Positions 22,056 through 34,005 of a stretch of 64,000 nucleotides of DNA are shown in pieces. The position numbers and the translations under genes were made by a program. Below the pieces are notes generated by a model, which searched no databases, had not been told where the DNA came from, and saw nothing but the letters and a program-made list of their open reading frames with translations. Origin of the DNA: Antitrichia curtipendula (Eukaryota > Streptophyta > Bryopsida > Hypnales > Leucodontaceae); NCBI GenBank assembly GCA_951230915.1, contig OX579637.1:27094001-27158000 (forward strand). The letters are read 5' to 3'. Within the stretch, counting starts at the first letter, position 1, and each line of letters begins with the position of its first letter.

Positions 22056-25000
22056 TGTCACAACATGGAAACCTAATTTCCATATAAATAGAATAGAATA
22101 GATGGAATAGGTAGAAAATTTTAAGTCTTTTTGTTTTAAGAAATGTTAGTTGTCTTCTAGAAGAGCTTACGTTTGGAATAAGCCTTCATCTGGAAACTAG
22201 TTTCTGATCCAGTCAGGATAGGGTTTCTGGAAATGAACCAGAATGCCGCCACCTACGGACTAGGGATCCGGCCTACAAGGCTAGGGGACGCACCTCGGGA
22301 ACGGAATCCTAATCCTGTTCCAATCCAGGAACTGGCGGCGTTGTTTCTGCTACTTAAGGGCCACTACCGGCCCTTCTCTCTTCACTTTTTGAGTTTCCAA
22401 ACTCTTCCGCGCGTAGCTAGTTGAGAGAAAGTCTGGTGAGAGTGCATTTACGGATAGAGAGAGGTGAGGTCGGATTAGGGTTTACTTGGTCGGTGCAGCA
22501 ATGGCGGAAACTAATGCACCGCGATCTGCGAAGCCGTCGGTCGTTGCCCGGATGGTGAGTCCGGCCATACCAACTGACCCCACCGCTCGACAAGAGTTAG
22601 AATAGGATCTCAAGCGATTAGGGTGTGCCGGATTACTTGAAAAGCCGTGGAATTTGAGAGGGGAGGAGTTGATTCAGGAGTTAATCAACGGTACTTCGAA
22701 CCAGTACGAGCTGACGGTGCGGGGACAGCCTAAGGGGTGGACAGAGGACGTGTGGGCAGAAGTCTACTCGTTCCGGAAGTTCGGAGAGGGTTTTGCTTGT
22801 TGGGCGGATAAGTACGCCACTGGTAAGTTCCGGAACCCTCCTCACAAGAAGGAAGGGTATGCAATCAACGACTATGTAGATGAACGCCACAGGAGGGTGT
22901 TAAACTTTCTCATCTCCATACTGTATCCGGAAAAATCAACCCGGGTCACAGTTACGATGGCCAACACCATTTTCAGAGCGATGGAAGAGAGGGTAGTGCA
23001 CTAGGGACGAATCATAGCGCACGTGGTGTCAAAACTCGCGGATCATGTGTCCAAGAGCCAGTACAGTCCGATCAGCCCCTACCTCTTCCACATCTACCAC
23101 CACGGGGACATATTGACGTCGAACGAGATGTTGGCATACAACACCTAATTGGAGCTGATTAAGTACGATCTGACGGATGAATTGGAGAAGGATGAGCCGA
23201 TTCTTGAGGACGAGGAGGATCCGGAAGAGGGAGCCTTGGAGCGGAAGAAGCCCAAGCGGAAGTCAACGGATCCGGGTTCATGGGGGAAGCAACCTGAGAC
23301 GGAACCAGTTGAACCAAGCTCAGTACCGGAAGAGGAGAAGCCGCCTCTCAGGGAATTCTTCGACATTGGGTTTGACTGGATGCATCAAGCCCGGAACCTA
23401 CACCACAAGGCCATCCAGTTCATGGAGGAGGTAGCAACAGAGCTGAACATGCCACCCGGAGAAATCATAGAGGAGATTAGGCGGAGGCCGAATCCGGAAG
23501 TCATCCGTCAAAAGGACGATCATATCCGGGCTTTGGAGAAAAGCCGAGAGGAAGCGGAAAGCCGAAAGAACTGGGCACAAGGAGAGTGCCAGGCGGCCCT
23601 AAGGAACGAGAGGGATGCTATGCAGCTAGTCCGAAACCTCTAGGCCCTGATCGACCAATCGGCGAATGTTGTAAATAAGGCAAGGCTCTACGACGCCCAA
23701 CTGGTGTCAGAAGGGCACGTGGTCGGATCCAAGATCGTGATGATCCTCATGGATTTCGAGGCCCAGATGCAGAAGGTGCTCCAAGAGATGCAGTCCCTGG
23801 TAGCACGCGTCGATCCGAATAGGGCGATGGACTTCTCGACCTTTCCGGAAGCGGACCTCACCACCAATCCGTATCTCTAGACTCCGCCAAAGCTAGTCGT
23901 GGGGATTCCGGTCCTATCGCAATTGAGAGGATTGGGGTCTCTCCTGAAACCCCATGTGCAGCGAGAGTGGTTGACTCAGAGAACTTACTCCCCGGTCTAG
24001 AATCAGGGGGATAGGCAGAATGTTCCGAAGCAGGGCGGAACTTTCATGCTGACTCAAACTCAGACGCCGGAGGAAGGAAAGCAGATTAGGGGTAATCTGC
24101 TCAACCGGATTGGAGCTGTGGAGAATTCGGCCAAGACTCATCCGGACGACTTTGTCCACATGCAAGAGGAGACTCCAGCAAAGCCATCGTCACCGAAGCT
24201 TGCCGATGAGCCGATTGACTTGGACTCGCCAATCCGGGAGATGGAGATTCTCGAATCTAAGAAGGAGGAATTCGAGACGGAATCCGCCACAAAAACGGAT
24301 GAGGAGGAAGATCCGCCATCGAAGAAGCGGAAGATCCAGACCCGTGCGGCCGGAAAGCTCACACCGCTGTCGAAGACCAAAACGAGGACATCTCTGGTGC
24401 AGTCAGGGAGCAGCTCAAAGAAGCCAAAGAAAGTAGGGTTTAGGTAGTAAATTTAGATTTTAGGGTTTCCGGAATGGATTTTCCGTATGTGGGCCCATTT
24501 CCGGAATTTTAGGAATAACTTTCATTAGCATTCCGGATATCTCGGATGCTTCTGTGGTTGGTTAGCTTGATTTTTGGTTGTCTTTTTCCCTTTTTGTTTT
24601 GGTTTTAAATGATGAGCAGGTCTGTTGCTCAGTCATTCCATCCTTATGCATTCTCAAGTTCATTTCATTTTTCCTTACATTAATCTGAGCCACTAAGTGG
24701 ATTTTTCCAAACTCTAAGTATTGTTTGGAGGGTTTGGGCGATGTGTTTGTGTGTTTTTATGAGTTGTAAGGAACCGAGAAGGAGGAATTGGGATTCATGG
24801 TTGTTTTGATTTAGACATTAGGGGAGGATCCTTGAAGGAGTTAGGTTGGATCTGTAGGACTTAAGCATTTAGGGTCTTTAAATTACTGGAACGATAATCC
24901 GATTGGAGTGGAGAGGGTGAGGTTCTGGAACTACTCTTAGTTCCGTGTGGAGTTAAGCAGCCGCCAGGGGGAAAAACCCCACCTACCGGAAGATCTGCCA

Positions 25001-25525
25001 ACTGCAGTACCAACTTCTTTCTCGTGGATTTTCTCTTGTGTTTAAATCGGATGCTTGTGTATCTGTCGTTGTAGTGGAGAGGAGGAACCGGATTCTGTGT
25101 GACCTGCTTCTCAGATAGGCCATCTGGAAAGTCGTGAGGAGACGGAAACCTACTTTGTCGCAACATTTAGATCTGTTGAGTGTCTTGGGTTGTTTTGTAG
25201 GTGTTAGAGTGTGTGATTGATAAGTGGTGGAGTCCCTGCCCCTTTAAAGAGCAAAAGCGGACCCTTTGAAGGTAAAATAGGAGTATAACAAACCGGTGAG
25301 TGATTGTATCCGGATTCCGGAAGAAGACGGATCCGGATCAGAATCCGGAAAGAAGTAAGTTCCGGAAGAGGGGAAAGAGGTTTTGGATTCCCTTGGGGTG
25401 TTTTAGAGATAATCCGAATAAATCCAAAGTCATAGCAACATAGTAGAGTCCTTGGGACGATTTTCCGTGTCATCTAACGACAATTGTGTGTTAAAGGTGC
25501 TTACACCTAGATTACGCGTACGACA
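22056..25525 (+). mobile_element. Element B, complete 3470-bp TG...CA element, TSD GTAGT
   Basis: Starts TGTCACAACATGG and ends GCGTACGACA, and is flanked by the perfect 5-bp duplication GTAGT (22051-22055 and 25526-25530). These are the hallmarks of integrase-mediated (LTR-type) insertion. Yet I find no pair of direct terminal repeats and no pol genes. Instead the unit carries one 649-codon ORF (22501-24447) and a TCCGGA-rich 3' tail. The ends of the ORF-less unit at 11579-12949 match the two ends of B, so B looks like that terminal unit with an ORF inside. Either B is a solo LTR containing a gene, or a compact non-autonomous element. Confidence 0.75.
22501..24447 (+). pseudogene. Element B ORF, unknown coiled-coil protein (broken)
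   Basis: One 649-codon plus-strand frame starting at an ATG (MAETNAPRSAKP), with six nonsense codons (near 22603, 23002, 23146, 23641, 23878, 23998). Shared blocks with the A ORF in the same order: LLEKPWNLRGEEL, WTEDVWAEVYSFRKFGEG, DYVDERHRRVLNFLISIL, YPEKSTRVTVTMANTIFRA and SPYLFHIYHH. Then come an acidic/Lys-rich linker, a coiled coil (about 23490-23650, IRALEKSREEAESRK), a helical block (KARLYDAQLVSEG) and a basic, Ser/Lys-rich tail with KKRK. The domain order suggests a structural or nucleic-acid-binding protein of the element. I do not recognise the family. Confidence 0.65.
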
Positions 25526-25530
25526 GTAGT

Positions 25531-27028
25531 CGTTTTACAAATACATAGCACGGCAATCCTCAGAAATTCATCACAAGAAGAAAGTAACGTCCGATCATGG
25601 TAGAACAAAACCACAATTTGAAACATCGTGACGTCAAACATGAGGACTTGTCGTATAACGGCCAAAGCTACAATCTACTATACTTACCGGCAAATTATTG
25701 AGCCAGTGACGAAGGTGCGATACATCTTAAAGTACAGCACCTCTGTCTCATGAGAATGTTTCTGTGGCGCAATCTATTCTTGATTGCGTGACTGAACACA
25801 AAACACAATAGATGGCTCTAAACATTCTACGAAGCCATTTTTTGACAATCCAGGCGAGCAATAGAGCAGACAAATATAGTGAGAATTATCAACAAAACAT
25901 AGATTGCCATAGCCATCGGACCTAACAAGGAACGACAAGCAGTCGCAAAACCTTCGAAGGGTGCTTGGACAGAGAAAACGAGAACAACAACGACGAACTA
26001 AGGCAACTTCATTGCTTTAGCATGATGTATGACTTCGTTTAACTGTAATTCACATGCTTCTCTGAGCGTCAGAATGAGCTTACTATCATTCCTCCTCATC
26101 AAAGATAGCTGAAGTAGCAGTAAAATCCATACTCCACGTGCTGCACTTTACCCCAATTATGGAATGGTTAGTGCGAAGAACCGCGACAGCGGGAAAAACT
26201 ATCATTAACGACAACTGAGTGAAGCATAGAAGCTGCTCGGAAATCCTCGGAGGTTTCTTCTTACGACCACTTTAAGTGCTAGGATGCCATAACGTCATAT
26301 GCTTCCATTTGCTCTCTTGGAGAATTCATGTTTCAGTAGTCATTCATGCAAGTGACACCTACAGTCTTGAACCTACAATCATAGAAATTTGTGAGTCAAT
26401 TTGTACATAGCTGTAGCATATTCTCCGTTGTCCTGTAGTTCCAAAACTTAATATGTAAATACAAACTTTTAGAACGTTATGAAATGGGACGACGACGATC
26501 ACCAATAATTCAGTGCGCTAGTCCTCAATATGGCAGATACTTACGTTCTCGTATTTGCTACCTGCAGTCCTACAGAAACATGCACCGCAGAATGTATAGA
26601 GTATTTCCAGAATCCTGTGACAGAACTTCAATAAGGAACCATGTATCAGCACATTTGCTCCGCTGCTTTCAAGAAAGGTACTCACTGAGAAATGCTGTAC
26701 CAAAGTCGGACCCTCTTGAAGAATGTCCTTTGACACAAATTTCTATGCCTTGCAATACATCAGAAGAAAGTCAGAACTAACTACCTAAATGAAAGTCTAA
26801 GCAACAACAATCGTAGATATATTGCATTGCTTTATGAAGAACATGTGCATAATGAAAAGTCCATGCAATTGGGGACTCAAAGGAACTCACCTCGACTTGC
26901 ATGTTTCTAAACTTCGGAATTACACAATGTTCAGATATTGCAATAAGCACATGCATGTCTACTGTACAAATGTCACGTCCCCTGCTTTCATTGAGGCTTC
27001 AGTAAAGGGTTCGTTGATATGTACCGTC
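25531..27028. other. X left arm between B and the hAT insertion
   Basis: No convincing gene. A minus-strand stretch at 26736-26518 (DILQEGPTLVQHFS, then a possible GTGAGT donor) looks mildly exon-like but has no recognisable motif. Another at about 27030-26950 (VTTVHINEPFTEAS) is open for 28 codons. Confidence 0.35.
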
Positions 27029-27036
27029 GTAACGTC

Positions 27037-28263
27037 CTCGGGGAGGTCACTCTGCAAAAAGTAGAAAACCACGTGAGTTAAACTATAGGATGAATTTTAT
27101 TCATTGGAGCAAAAATTTATAAATGATGTAAATCTATTTTAGCCTGGATTTAATTCTTGAAACATCATTATATATAAAATAGGGCATTGAAAAATCTTTT
27201 GATTTAAAAAAAAGTAGATATAAATTAGTGTAAATAAAATCATAGAAGAATAAAAAATTAATTTTAGGATGAGTATAATCCTTAGTCTTTCTAAAGGATG
27301 AATGAAATATATATGATGAGATTTAAATAAAGATTTGATTGTTGGCATAGTTATCATTAAAAATTTCTACTTTAATTACCTTCAAATAATGTGAAACATT
27401 GTAGAAAATTGGCAACTTGTTATAAATTGGAATGTTTACAAGTTGGGAGTCCATAATAACAAATTTCATAATTTTTGGGCCTATAAAACATAAGTTTAAT
27501 ATTTTCAAATTAAATATTTTAGTGAGTGTAATATGAAATGTCAATTAGATAATAAAGTGATGAGAATTCCAATGATAAGAAACAATTGATGAAATTAAAG
27601 GATAGCCCAAAAGACATAATGTGAAATTTTTATTTATTAAAAGAGTGAAAATTGAATCAAAATGTGTATTTCAAAGGTCAAAACACCATTTACAAGCTAG
27701 GCTTATCCTTTCATGTGCTACGCTTACATTGGCCAAATCCCCCCAATCTATTGACTTTTTTGTCCAAGCACCCAACCACCTATGCTTTGGGATTTTAAAA
27801 AAACAAAACAATAGCTTATTATGTAAATCTAACCGCATATAAAGATGGCCAACTTGATTCTTCAAAGCATCAGTTCAAGTACAACTTCATTTAAATATTT
27901 TTAATAATAGAAAAAGCAATTCAAAAAAAAAATTGACCACATTCTGGTTGTTCAGAATGTTAAGGGTTAAGTTTGATCCTAATTTTTTATGTATGTTGCA
28001 TATTTTTATGCCCAACATTCACCCAAAAATCCTTCATTATCAAACAAAACAAAATTCCTAAAGTTTATAAATACTATAGCGTGCCAAAAATTAAGTTAGA
28101 TTTTCATTTATAATTACCTATAGGGTGCTTAAAATTAAGACCAAGTAGCTTTTTTCTACTAAAAGGGTCCTTTAAAATCATGATTACTAAGTAAATAGCC
28201 TCCAAACAAATAGGTGGTTAACGCACGTGGTTACAAAACATAAGGGGAAGTGACCTCCCCGAG
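27037..28263. mobile_element. Non-autonomous hAT element, TSD GTAACGTC
   Basis: 1227 bp between inverted ends CTCGGGGAGGTCACT and AGTGACCTCCCCGAG, flanked by the perfect 8-bp duplication GTAACGTC (27029-27036 and 28264-28271). The 8-bp duplication is characteristic of hAT elements. Just inside both ends lies an ACCACGTG word in inverted orientation. The interior is very AT-rich and has no transposase. The same termini and inner word occur in the 563-bp copy at 50074-50636. Confidence 0.85.
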
Positions 28264-28271
28264 GTAACGTC

Positions 28272-29242
28272 ATGCACGTTCAAGTTCTTTCTCCAAAGTG
28301 CAGGTCTGTGGTGAACATTTATTTTGCATAGAAGTGCCTTTACTTATCCCTCGACCGCGTTTCATGATGGCTGCACTTGATAGATTCTTTATGAGTCATA
28401 TACCAGCAAATAACAAACATGCTACCTGCTTTTACTATGTCCGCCAATGCAGGAACAGATTTCTATGTGCACAGCATGTTGTCACCCCCAACGGTCCTTA
28501 CGGGACTGGCTTTGCAGATTGTACAGCACTGACGACAAGTTACTTATATAGAGAAAGTTATTGTTTGCAACATATTGATATTAAAGCATAAAATACAGGA
28601 ACATCCAAAAGCATACTGGGATTAAGTAAATCCTTCTACTCTCTAGTGGACACTGCATTCAGAGTTCAATTTATAAAACAGCATTGACAGAAAGTAATGT
28701 TTCTGTACTCCCAAATGCTTTCACCGAAGAAGTACGTGCTACTATGCTGTACAACTTACTAACCAGTCGGAGGTAATACTACCAACAAAAACAATGCCGT
28801 CAATGTCTACCGCCGGAGTGGATCTTGTAGTCCTATGCACATACCTACGCGAGCATCATGCTCAGTCCAAAGTACAGGATGTAGGAAACGTCTCATAGTG
28901 TGGTGTGACATCACACATCCCATGAGTCCAAAAAGTAACAAAAGTAAAGTTCCGCTTCAAGTACACGTAAGAAGTATTCTGCCTTCTGCCCCATGCAGTG
29001 TTTCTCTTCATTTCTTCTTTCTAGAATCCGATTTCTTCAATGTAGTGACCTGCACATGCACTTCAAAAATTCAAAAACCATATTCTGTGAAACATGCATT
29101 CATAGTAAACGACCTCTGCTGCATGAGGCACTTACCATTTTCCTCTATTAAGCATTTCATAAAGCAAGGAACATATAAAACTAATGGTTCTTAAACTTTA
29201 ATTCAAAATGACGTGCAAATAAGACAAACTGCTGTTGCTGTC
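28272..29242. other. X region downstream of the TnpA-like gene, no gene seen
   Basis: This is where Z's counterpart has its final exon with the Tnp1/En/Spm-like domain. No equivalent could be recognised here on the minus strand, so X seems to have lost it. Short plus-strand frames are not convincing. Confidence 0.4.
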
Positions 29243-32200
29243 CTATTGAAGAACCTTAGCACCGCTGCTCCCGGCTTTGGAGCTCCCAACTCCCTTCAGT
29301 GCGACCTGCTTTGTTGCCTTCACTGTAGGTGCAACCTTGGCAGGCTTTGATGCTATTGAAGTCTGCTTAGTACGTCTGGTCTTTACATTTCCATCCACCA
29401 CACCTTCGGAGTCCTCCTAAAATAGCACAGTAATTGTTCAATTGCATTTTCAGTGTGTACTGTTCATAGTACATGTCACAGGACCTATGCTTGTACACGC
29501 ATTAGGAAACATTGCAAGTCCCGATATATGGCTTGCCCTCACCTTCTCAACTGAAGCATTGTCGACAGCAATGAACTCATCAGGTGTGCCATCTCCTCCA
29601 ATGATCATGTTGTCGACATGAACGTCTGCAGACGGAACTTCTTTAGCACTATCGACAGCGGAGGTGCCCAAACTCTTGGAATCTACGTTCTTGGAAGGTT
29701 CACTTTTATCCTCCTCCGGCTCATGTGGTATGTGTGCAGTCTGCTCCACAACTGCACCTACCTCTTCCCCCGTAACTGTAGTCACCCCGTCCACATTGGG
29801 AACGTCGGATGACTGCATGAGAATATGTAACTGCGGCGACGGTGAAGCTAGAGACGATGGTTCCATGAGCCCCGTGTCGGAGTCCAGCAACATCAGCGGA
29901 TGCTTGACCATGTCCGCATCCTCCAACTTACTAGTGGAAGGTAGACCGGCAAGAAACTTCTTCAAGAGGTCTTCCATGCGCTCATGCATTGCATCGACCT
30001 TACTCTCCAACCGCTGCACAGACCCCTCCATGTCGGACACTTGTATGCGCACTTCACTGATGGCCTTCCCATGATCAACTGGTGCCGTGCGCTTCTCCTC
30101 CTGCTAACGGGTGAACTCTTCGGCTATCGCTGCTTCAACTTCCTTTGGCTCAAGTTTGCGCTGGAGAGTCAAAGCCTACAATAAGAACATGAACCACAGT
30201 TTTAGCAAAAGTTAAATGCCACAAATGTTTGGATAATACTGAATTCATAGGTAGGTAACAAAGCGAACGCTTGTCTGCTCGTCCTCAAATCAGTTGGCAT
30301 GACTATGCGGTGACTATTACTACCATCCTCCTTAGCAAAATGATGTGCACCAATGTTCAAGTGCTGAAATGAACCTCCATGGGCATCCATGCTGATTGAG
30401 CTCCGTAAATGATGTAAATAATATCGACAGAAAGAGAAATATATCACTATCTTTGGAATGTCAATCTAACCAAGTGTATCAATGCCTCCTTCTCGATGGC
30501 CAGCAACTGCGACGCCTTAGATCCTTTTCCCTTCGAAATGTTGGGCATACAATTTGATTGCTTCGCAGACTCCTCTGTTTTCCGCCTTTCCTGAAGGATT
30601 TCCCAGTGAAGACGATCTACCTCTATGGGTTTTCTCTGACCCTTGTCAATTAACTTATTAAGCTTCCAACGAACGCCAATGAGAGACTTTGTTATCAAGG
30701 GGCCCAAGAACTTCTCGCTTATCTTAGTGGAATCACCTTGCACGTCCCACTCTACAAGAACAACAGACACCGGCAAGGCAAGGATTATTTAAACAGCTAC
30801 TCATACAATACAAAGAAATTGATAACTACATTTATAGCATAATCTGCTTTCACATGACAGAAAATAAAATGAACATCTAAAACATGCACTGTATAAACAT
30901 GCATAAGATAAGAAATACAATTTCAGAGTGCAAGGAAGAAGAAGAAGGCTACGACATTGCCCAATTTCCCCAGACTGTCTGCTGGTAAGCCATTTTCTCT
31001 GCGTCAGTGTAAACAAAATTGTCTTCACATCCATGACATTGTACAGTAATTCTGATTTTTAGCACTTCGTCAGCAGTGGAAACAAGTGGACGGAATTGTA
31101 TACACTGCAGGACTTCATGTATTAAAGTAGGCGATTAGTATCATACCTTCGTATAGTCGTTTGAAGAAACGCTTCTTTGAAGTGGGGGTTTGAGGGTCCC
31201 ATCCATAAGTGGGATCAAGATCCTTCGCAATTTTTCCAATGTCTTCTTTTAGAACCGACTTCATGGATCCTAGTGGCCAACCCGTGTGGTCCACCTCTAT
31301 CGGCTTTTTGATCTTACTGAGCCGCCTCTCGTGCAGAAGCTCAATCGGCGGATTGGAGTTCCCATCCTCGTCACTGCCTTTGTCATTGTCTTCTTCATCT
31401 TCTTCAGCTGTGTCTGATCCGGGGCTACACATGCCAAACATATTCATTCAGAAGCTGCCATAGCAGTTTGGAGTGTAGACTCTCTTTAGGCTAACTGTAC
31501 AGTTTACAACAATCACTGAAGAGAAGCTCCATTGTCCTTCTTGGAAAAGGACACACACAAGCTGCCAATGTACAAGAAGCCGAACAAAAATGTCCGGCAT
31601 TTTAAACATGGTTTTCAAACAATAGGTCGCCAAGAACGTTAGTGTCGATAATGACGTCCACTGAGTAGCACTACAGTTCAGTAATCTGTGACAACAACAA
31701 TTTCCACCTTGTTCAATGAGTATTTTTTCTTAGAACATGCTTTCCATGAACATTTGCATTTTGCATTCAATTGAACAGTCATTCACAAATCACTTCGTCA
31801 CAAGAAGTCATTCAATACTTACTACTGGGAGTCCTCTTTGCTTTCACTATGCTGTACATAATTCCCTGATAAAGAATTAATTTACAGCAGTAAGGCATAC
31901 AATCTTCTGCGTTTATACTTCTCCACGACAAACACCGACCTAGATGCACATTGTCTGGGTGCAAGGCAACCTCTGTATCCTCATTGACGTTGGCCTCAAC
32001 AAGTGTCATGTTTGTCACAATGTCACATGTGACATCGACGTCGCACAAAACGTGCCTGTTATAGCGACTTCAGAGGTCCTCAACGTCTTTCTGTTGGTAC
32101 TATCATTCGTATCCACGTCGTCCTCAACATGGACAACATAAGACAATTGTAAGCTTTGAAATCCCTGAAACAGGCCTCGGTGACAAATACCTTAATTGCT

Positions 32201-32565
32201 CCTCAATTTGTTTGCCGCGCAGTCGACGCTGCTCTGCAATGTCGTCTTCTAAAGATACATCCTGGACTGGCACGGTTTTCCTCTTCTTTGGCGGGGGTGA
32301 GGGCAATGTTGCCTTCTCCTTCCCTTTGCTGCTGGCAAAAGCACGTCTGTCCTGGATGTACTTCGACCGGCTCTCTCCCTCAGCGCGCATGTGCATCTTC
32401 CTCGCCGTTACTACCACGTCTTCGTCAACATCTATGCTCTCATTTGAAAGAGGAATCGCCGGCAGTGGAACATGCTTCAGAACCTTAGGAAGGCGGGGTG
32501 CCATTCTGACTCTTGAAGATGGCCACGTAACGAAGGACTCCCTTGCAGCCTGCACAGGAAGCTAA
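29243..32565 (-). pseudogene. Element X TnpA-like gene (Transposase_24-type), spliced, one nonsense codon
   Basis: Minus-strand gene with exons at about 32514 (ATG; frame open from 32565) to 32191, 32055-31940, perhaps a small exon near 31850, 31424-31147, 30751-30471, 30175-29543 and 29416-29243. Most junctions have GT-AG signals and matching phase; those around the second exon are less certain. The protein has a basic/acidic N-terminus with KKRK, a Transposase_24-like region over two exons (KPIEVDHTGWPLGS, then VRWKLNKLIDKG and WEILQERRKTEESAKQSN ending in GSKA), a coiled coil (VQRLESKVDAMHERMEDL) and a last exon with RRTKQ, also found in Z's fifth exon. Proteins of this type bind CACTA subterminal repeats. 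TAG at 30106-30104 interrupts the frame, and Z's final Tnp1-like exon has no counterpart, so it is probably inactive. Confidence 0.7.
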
Positions 32566-32773
32566 AGTAACAGCAGTGCTCATGTTACTTGCGGTCACAA
32601 TTTCTCCGACACCAAGCAAATAAGAAGCACAAAACATTGAAACGCAGAGCCACTTGGAACTATTACGAAGGAAGAGGGTCCGTTAGGCTACCCGCATTCA
32701 TAGAAATGCTTGGTGAATACAACTACAAAATGCAGGAATGCACACTTCGGTAACACCCATCACACAACTTCTT

Positions 32774-33795
32774 CTACAAGGGATAGTCGATGTAGCCATT
32801 CAGTTCTCCTGTCATGTCCAATGAAAACATGTACTTCTCCTTTCTGTAAATCAATGGGCTACTGACTGAGTTCATCTGCAGCGGTGGTCCATCCCAAACA
32901 ACTTCCTCTATACAGAATTGCGATTTGTAATGCAATAGTAAGTTGAGTACCATCGTACTCAATCACAGCGGCAAGCTCTACACTTCTACGCATAGACGAC
33001 ATACATCCGCAGCCGTAGTGACAGCGTATGTGTGACGACGATGGCAAAGATTTCAAGACTAAAGTGCAGAGACAACTGCACTCACAAAGAAAGACCTTCT
33101 TCGAATGCGTTCCCCAACTAGATGACCTTCGTCTGGATGCCGCTCCAAGAAAGAGTAATTGTCGGAAACGTGGACGTGCAAGACTACTACAATGTCGTCT
33201 TCAAACTCTGGAATTTCGAGAAGTTCGGCTATGGCGCGTGTTGTGAGAAACAGAGCCTCCAACATCAAGCGACTTAAATACGCCATAGAAATAGAGTACT
33301 ACTGTGTGAATAGGTCACACGGCCACTGGATCCTATGACCACCTCTGTTTGGGCAAGCAGCAATGGAAGCCTAGTGTGGGAAATTGAGACTCCAAATTGC
33401 GACAATGTTGAGAAGTGCATAAGGTAAAATCTGCAGTAATGAAGCCTTTCTCGAAATGCAATTAAACAAGAAGGACAAGAAATTAAATGCCATGTGGGCT
33501 GAAAATATTACCGATTGAGTGCTGATTCTTCAGGGCAGTTGTCTTCTCTGTTCGACGCTGGTTTGGCAGTCCTCTTTATCCTCTGGTTGTGGCGCAATTC
33601 CAGACGCAATTTCGGGAGTGCTCGGTCATCTGTCATTGCCGCTGTAAGAGGATCGCTCGCAATCACTTCGACGAAGTTGTTGAATACTTGCAGCGCAGAG
33701 TCCGACACCACTCCATCGAAGAGACGCTGCTCAGGTAAATTGCACTTCTTTCCTTCAATCCCCTGGTTCTCTTGGATTGCGGCATGGAATTCCAT
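32774..33795 (-). pseudogene. Unidentified multi-exon gene upstream of X TnpA-like gene
   Basis: Three exon-like blocks on the minus strand. 33795-33512 starts with ATG (MEFHAAIQENQGIEG) and ends at a possible GTAATA donor. About 33349-33088 follows a CAAACAG acceptor in phase, contains IAELLEIPEFEDDIVVVLH and SDNYSFLERHPDEGHLVGER, and ends at TTT/GTGAGT, but carries one in-frame TAG near 33303. A last block, about 32910-32777, has VVWDGPPLQMNSVSSPL and YIDYPL before a stop. The family is not recognised. It could be the 5' part of the TnpA-like gene, an accessory gene of X, or another captured host fragment. The join between the second and third blocks is unresolved. Confidence 0.4.
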
Positions 33796-33956
33796 CTTCC
33801 TAAACCTTCTATGAACTAAGTTTAATGAATATGCGCTCGGTAGGCTTCAAAATCGGAGCCCTAAAAAGTGTGCGCACCGGCTGATGAAGTCCTGTATAAG
33901 ACAGACACAAGTGGAAAAATGAACGTGATCCCGACAATATAGTTCGCTAATGCTTT

Positions 33957-34005
33957 TCATGTCACGGACGATGTCACGGTCAATGTCATTCGTGACGTGG
34001 TCATG
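33957..34005. repeat. Cluster of ATGTCA words at 12-bp spacing
   Basis: ATGTCA starts at 33959, 33971 and 33983, each 12 bp apart, followed by an inverted copy (CGTGACGTGG). It lies in the central, presumably promoter-bearing region of X and may be a binding-site cluster. Function is inferred only. Confidence 0.4.

Noticed and set aside
22056..25525. Paired LTRs for element B
   Set aside because: No direct repeat was found between the two ends; only TG/CA termini and the 5-bp duplication are supported.
28637..28655. CTACTCTCTAGTG as a possible CACTA right end
   Set aside because: Poor match to the X, Y or Z termini, no 3-bp duplication, and located in the middle of X.
29664..30074. 136-codon plus-strand ORF
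   Set aside because: Antisense shadow of the coiled-coil exon of the X TnpA-like gene.
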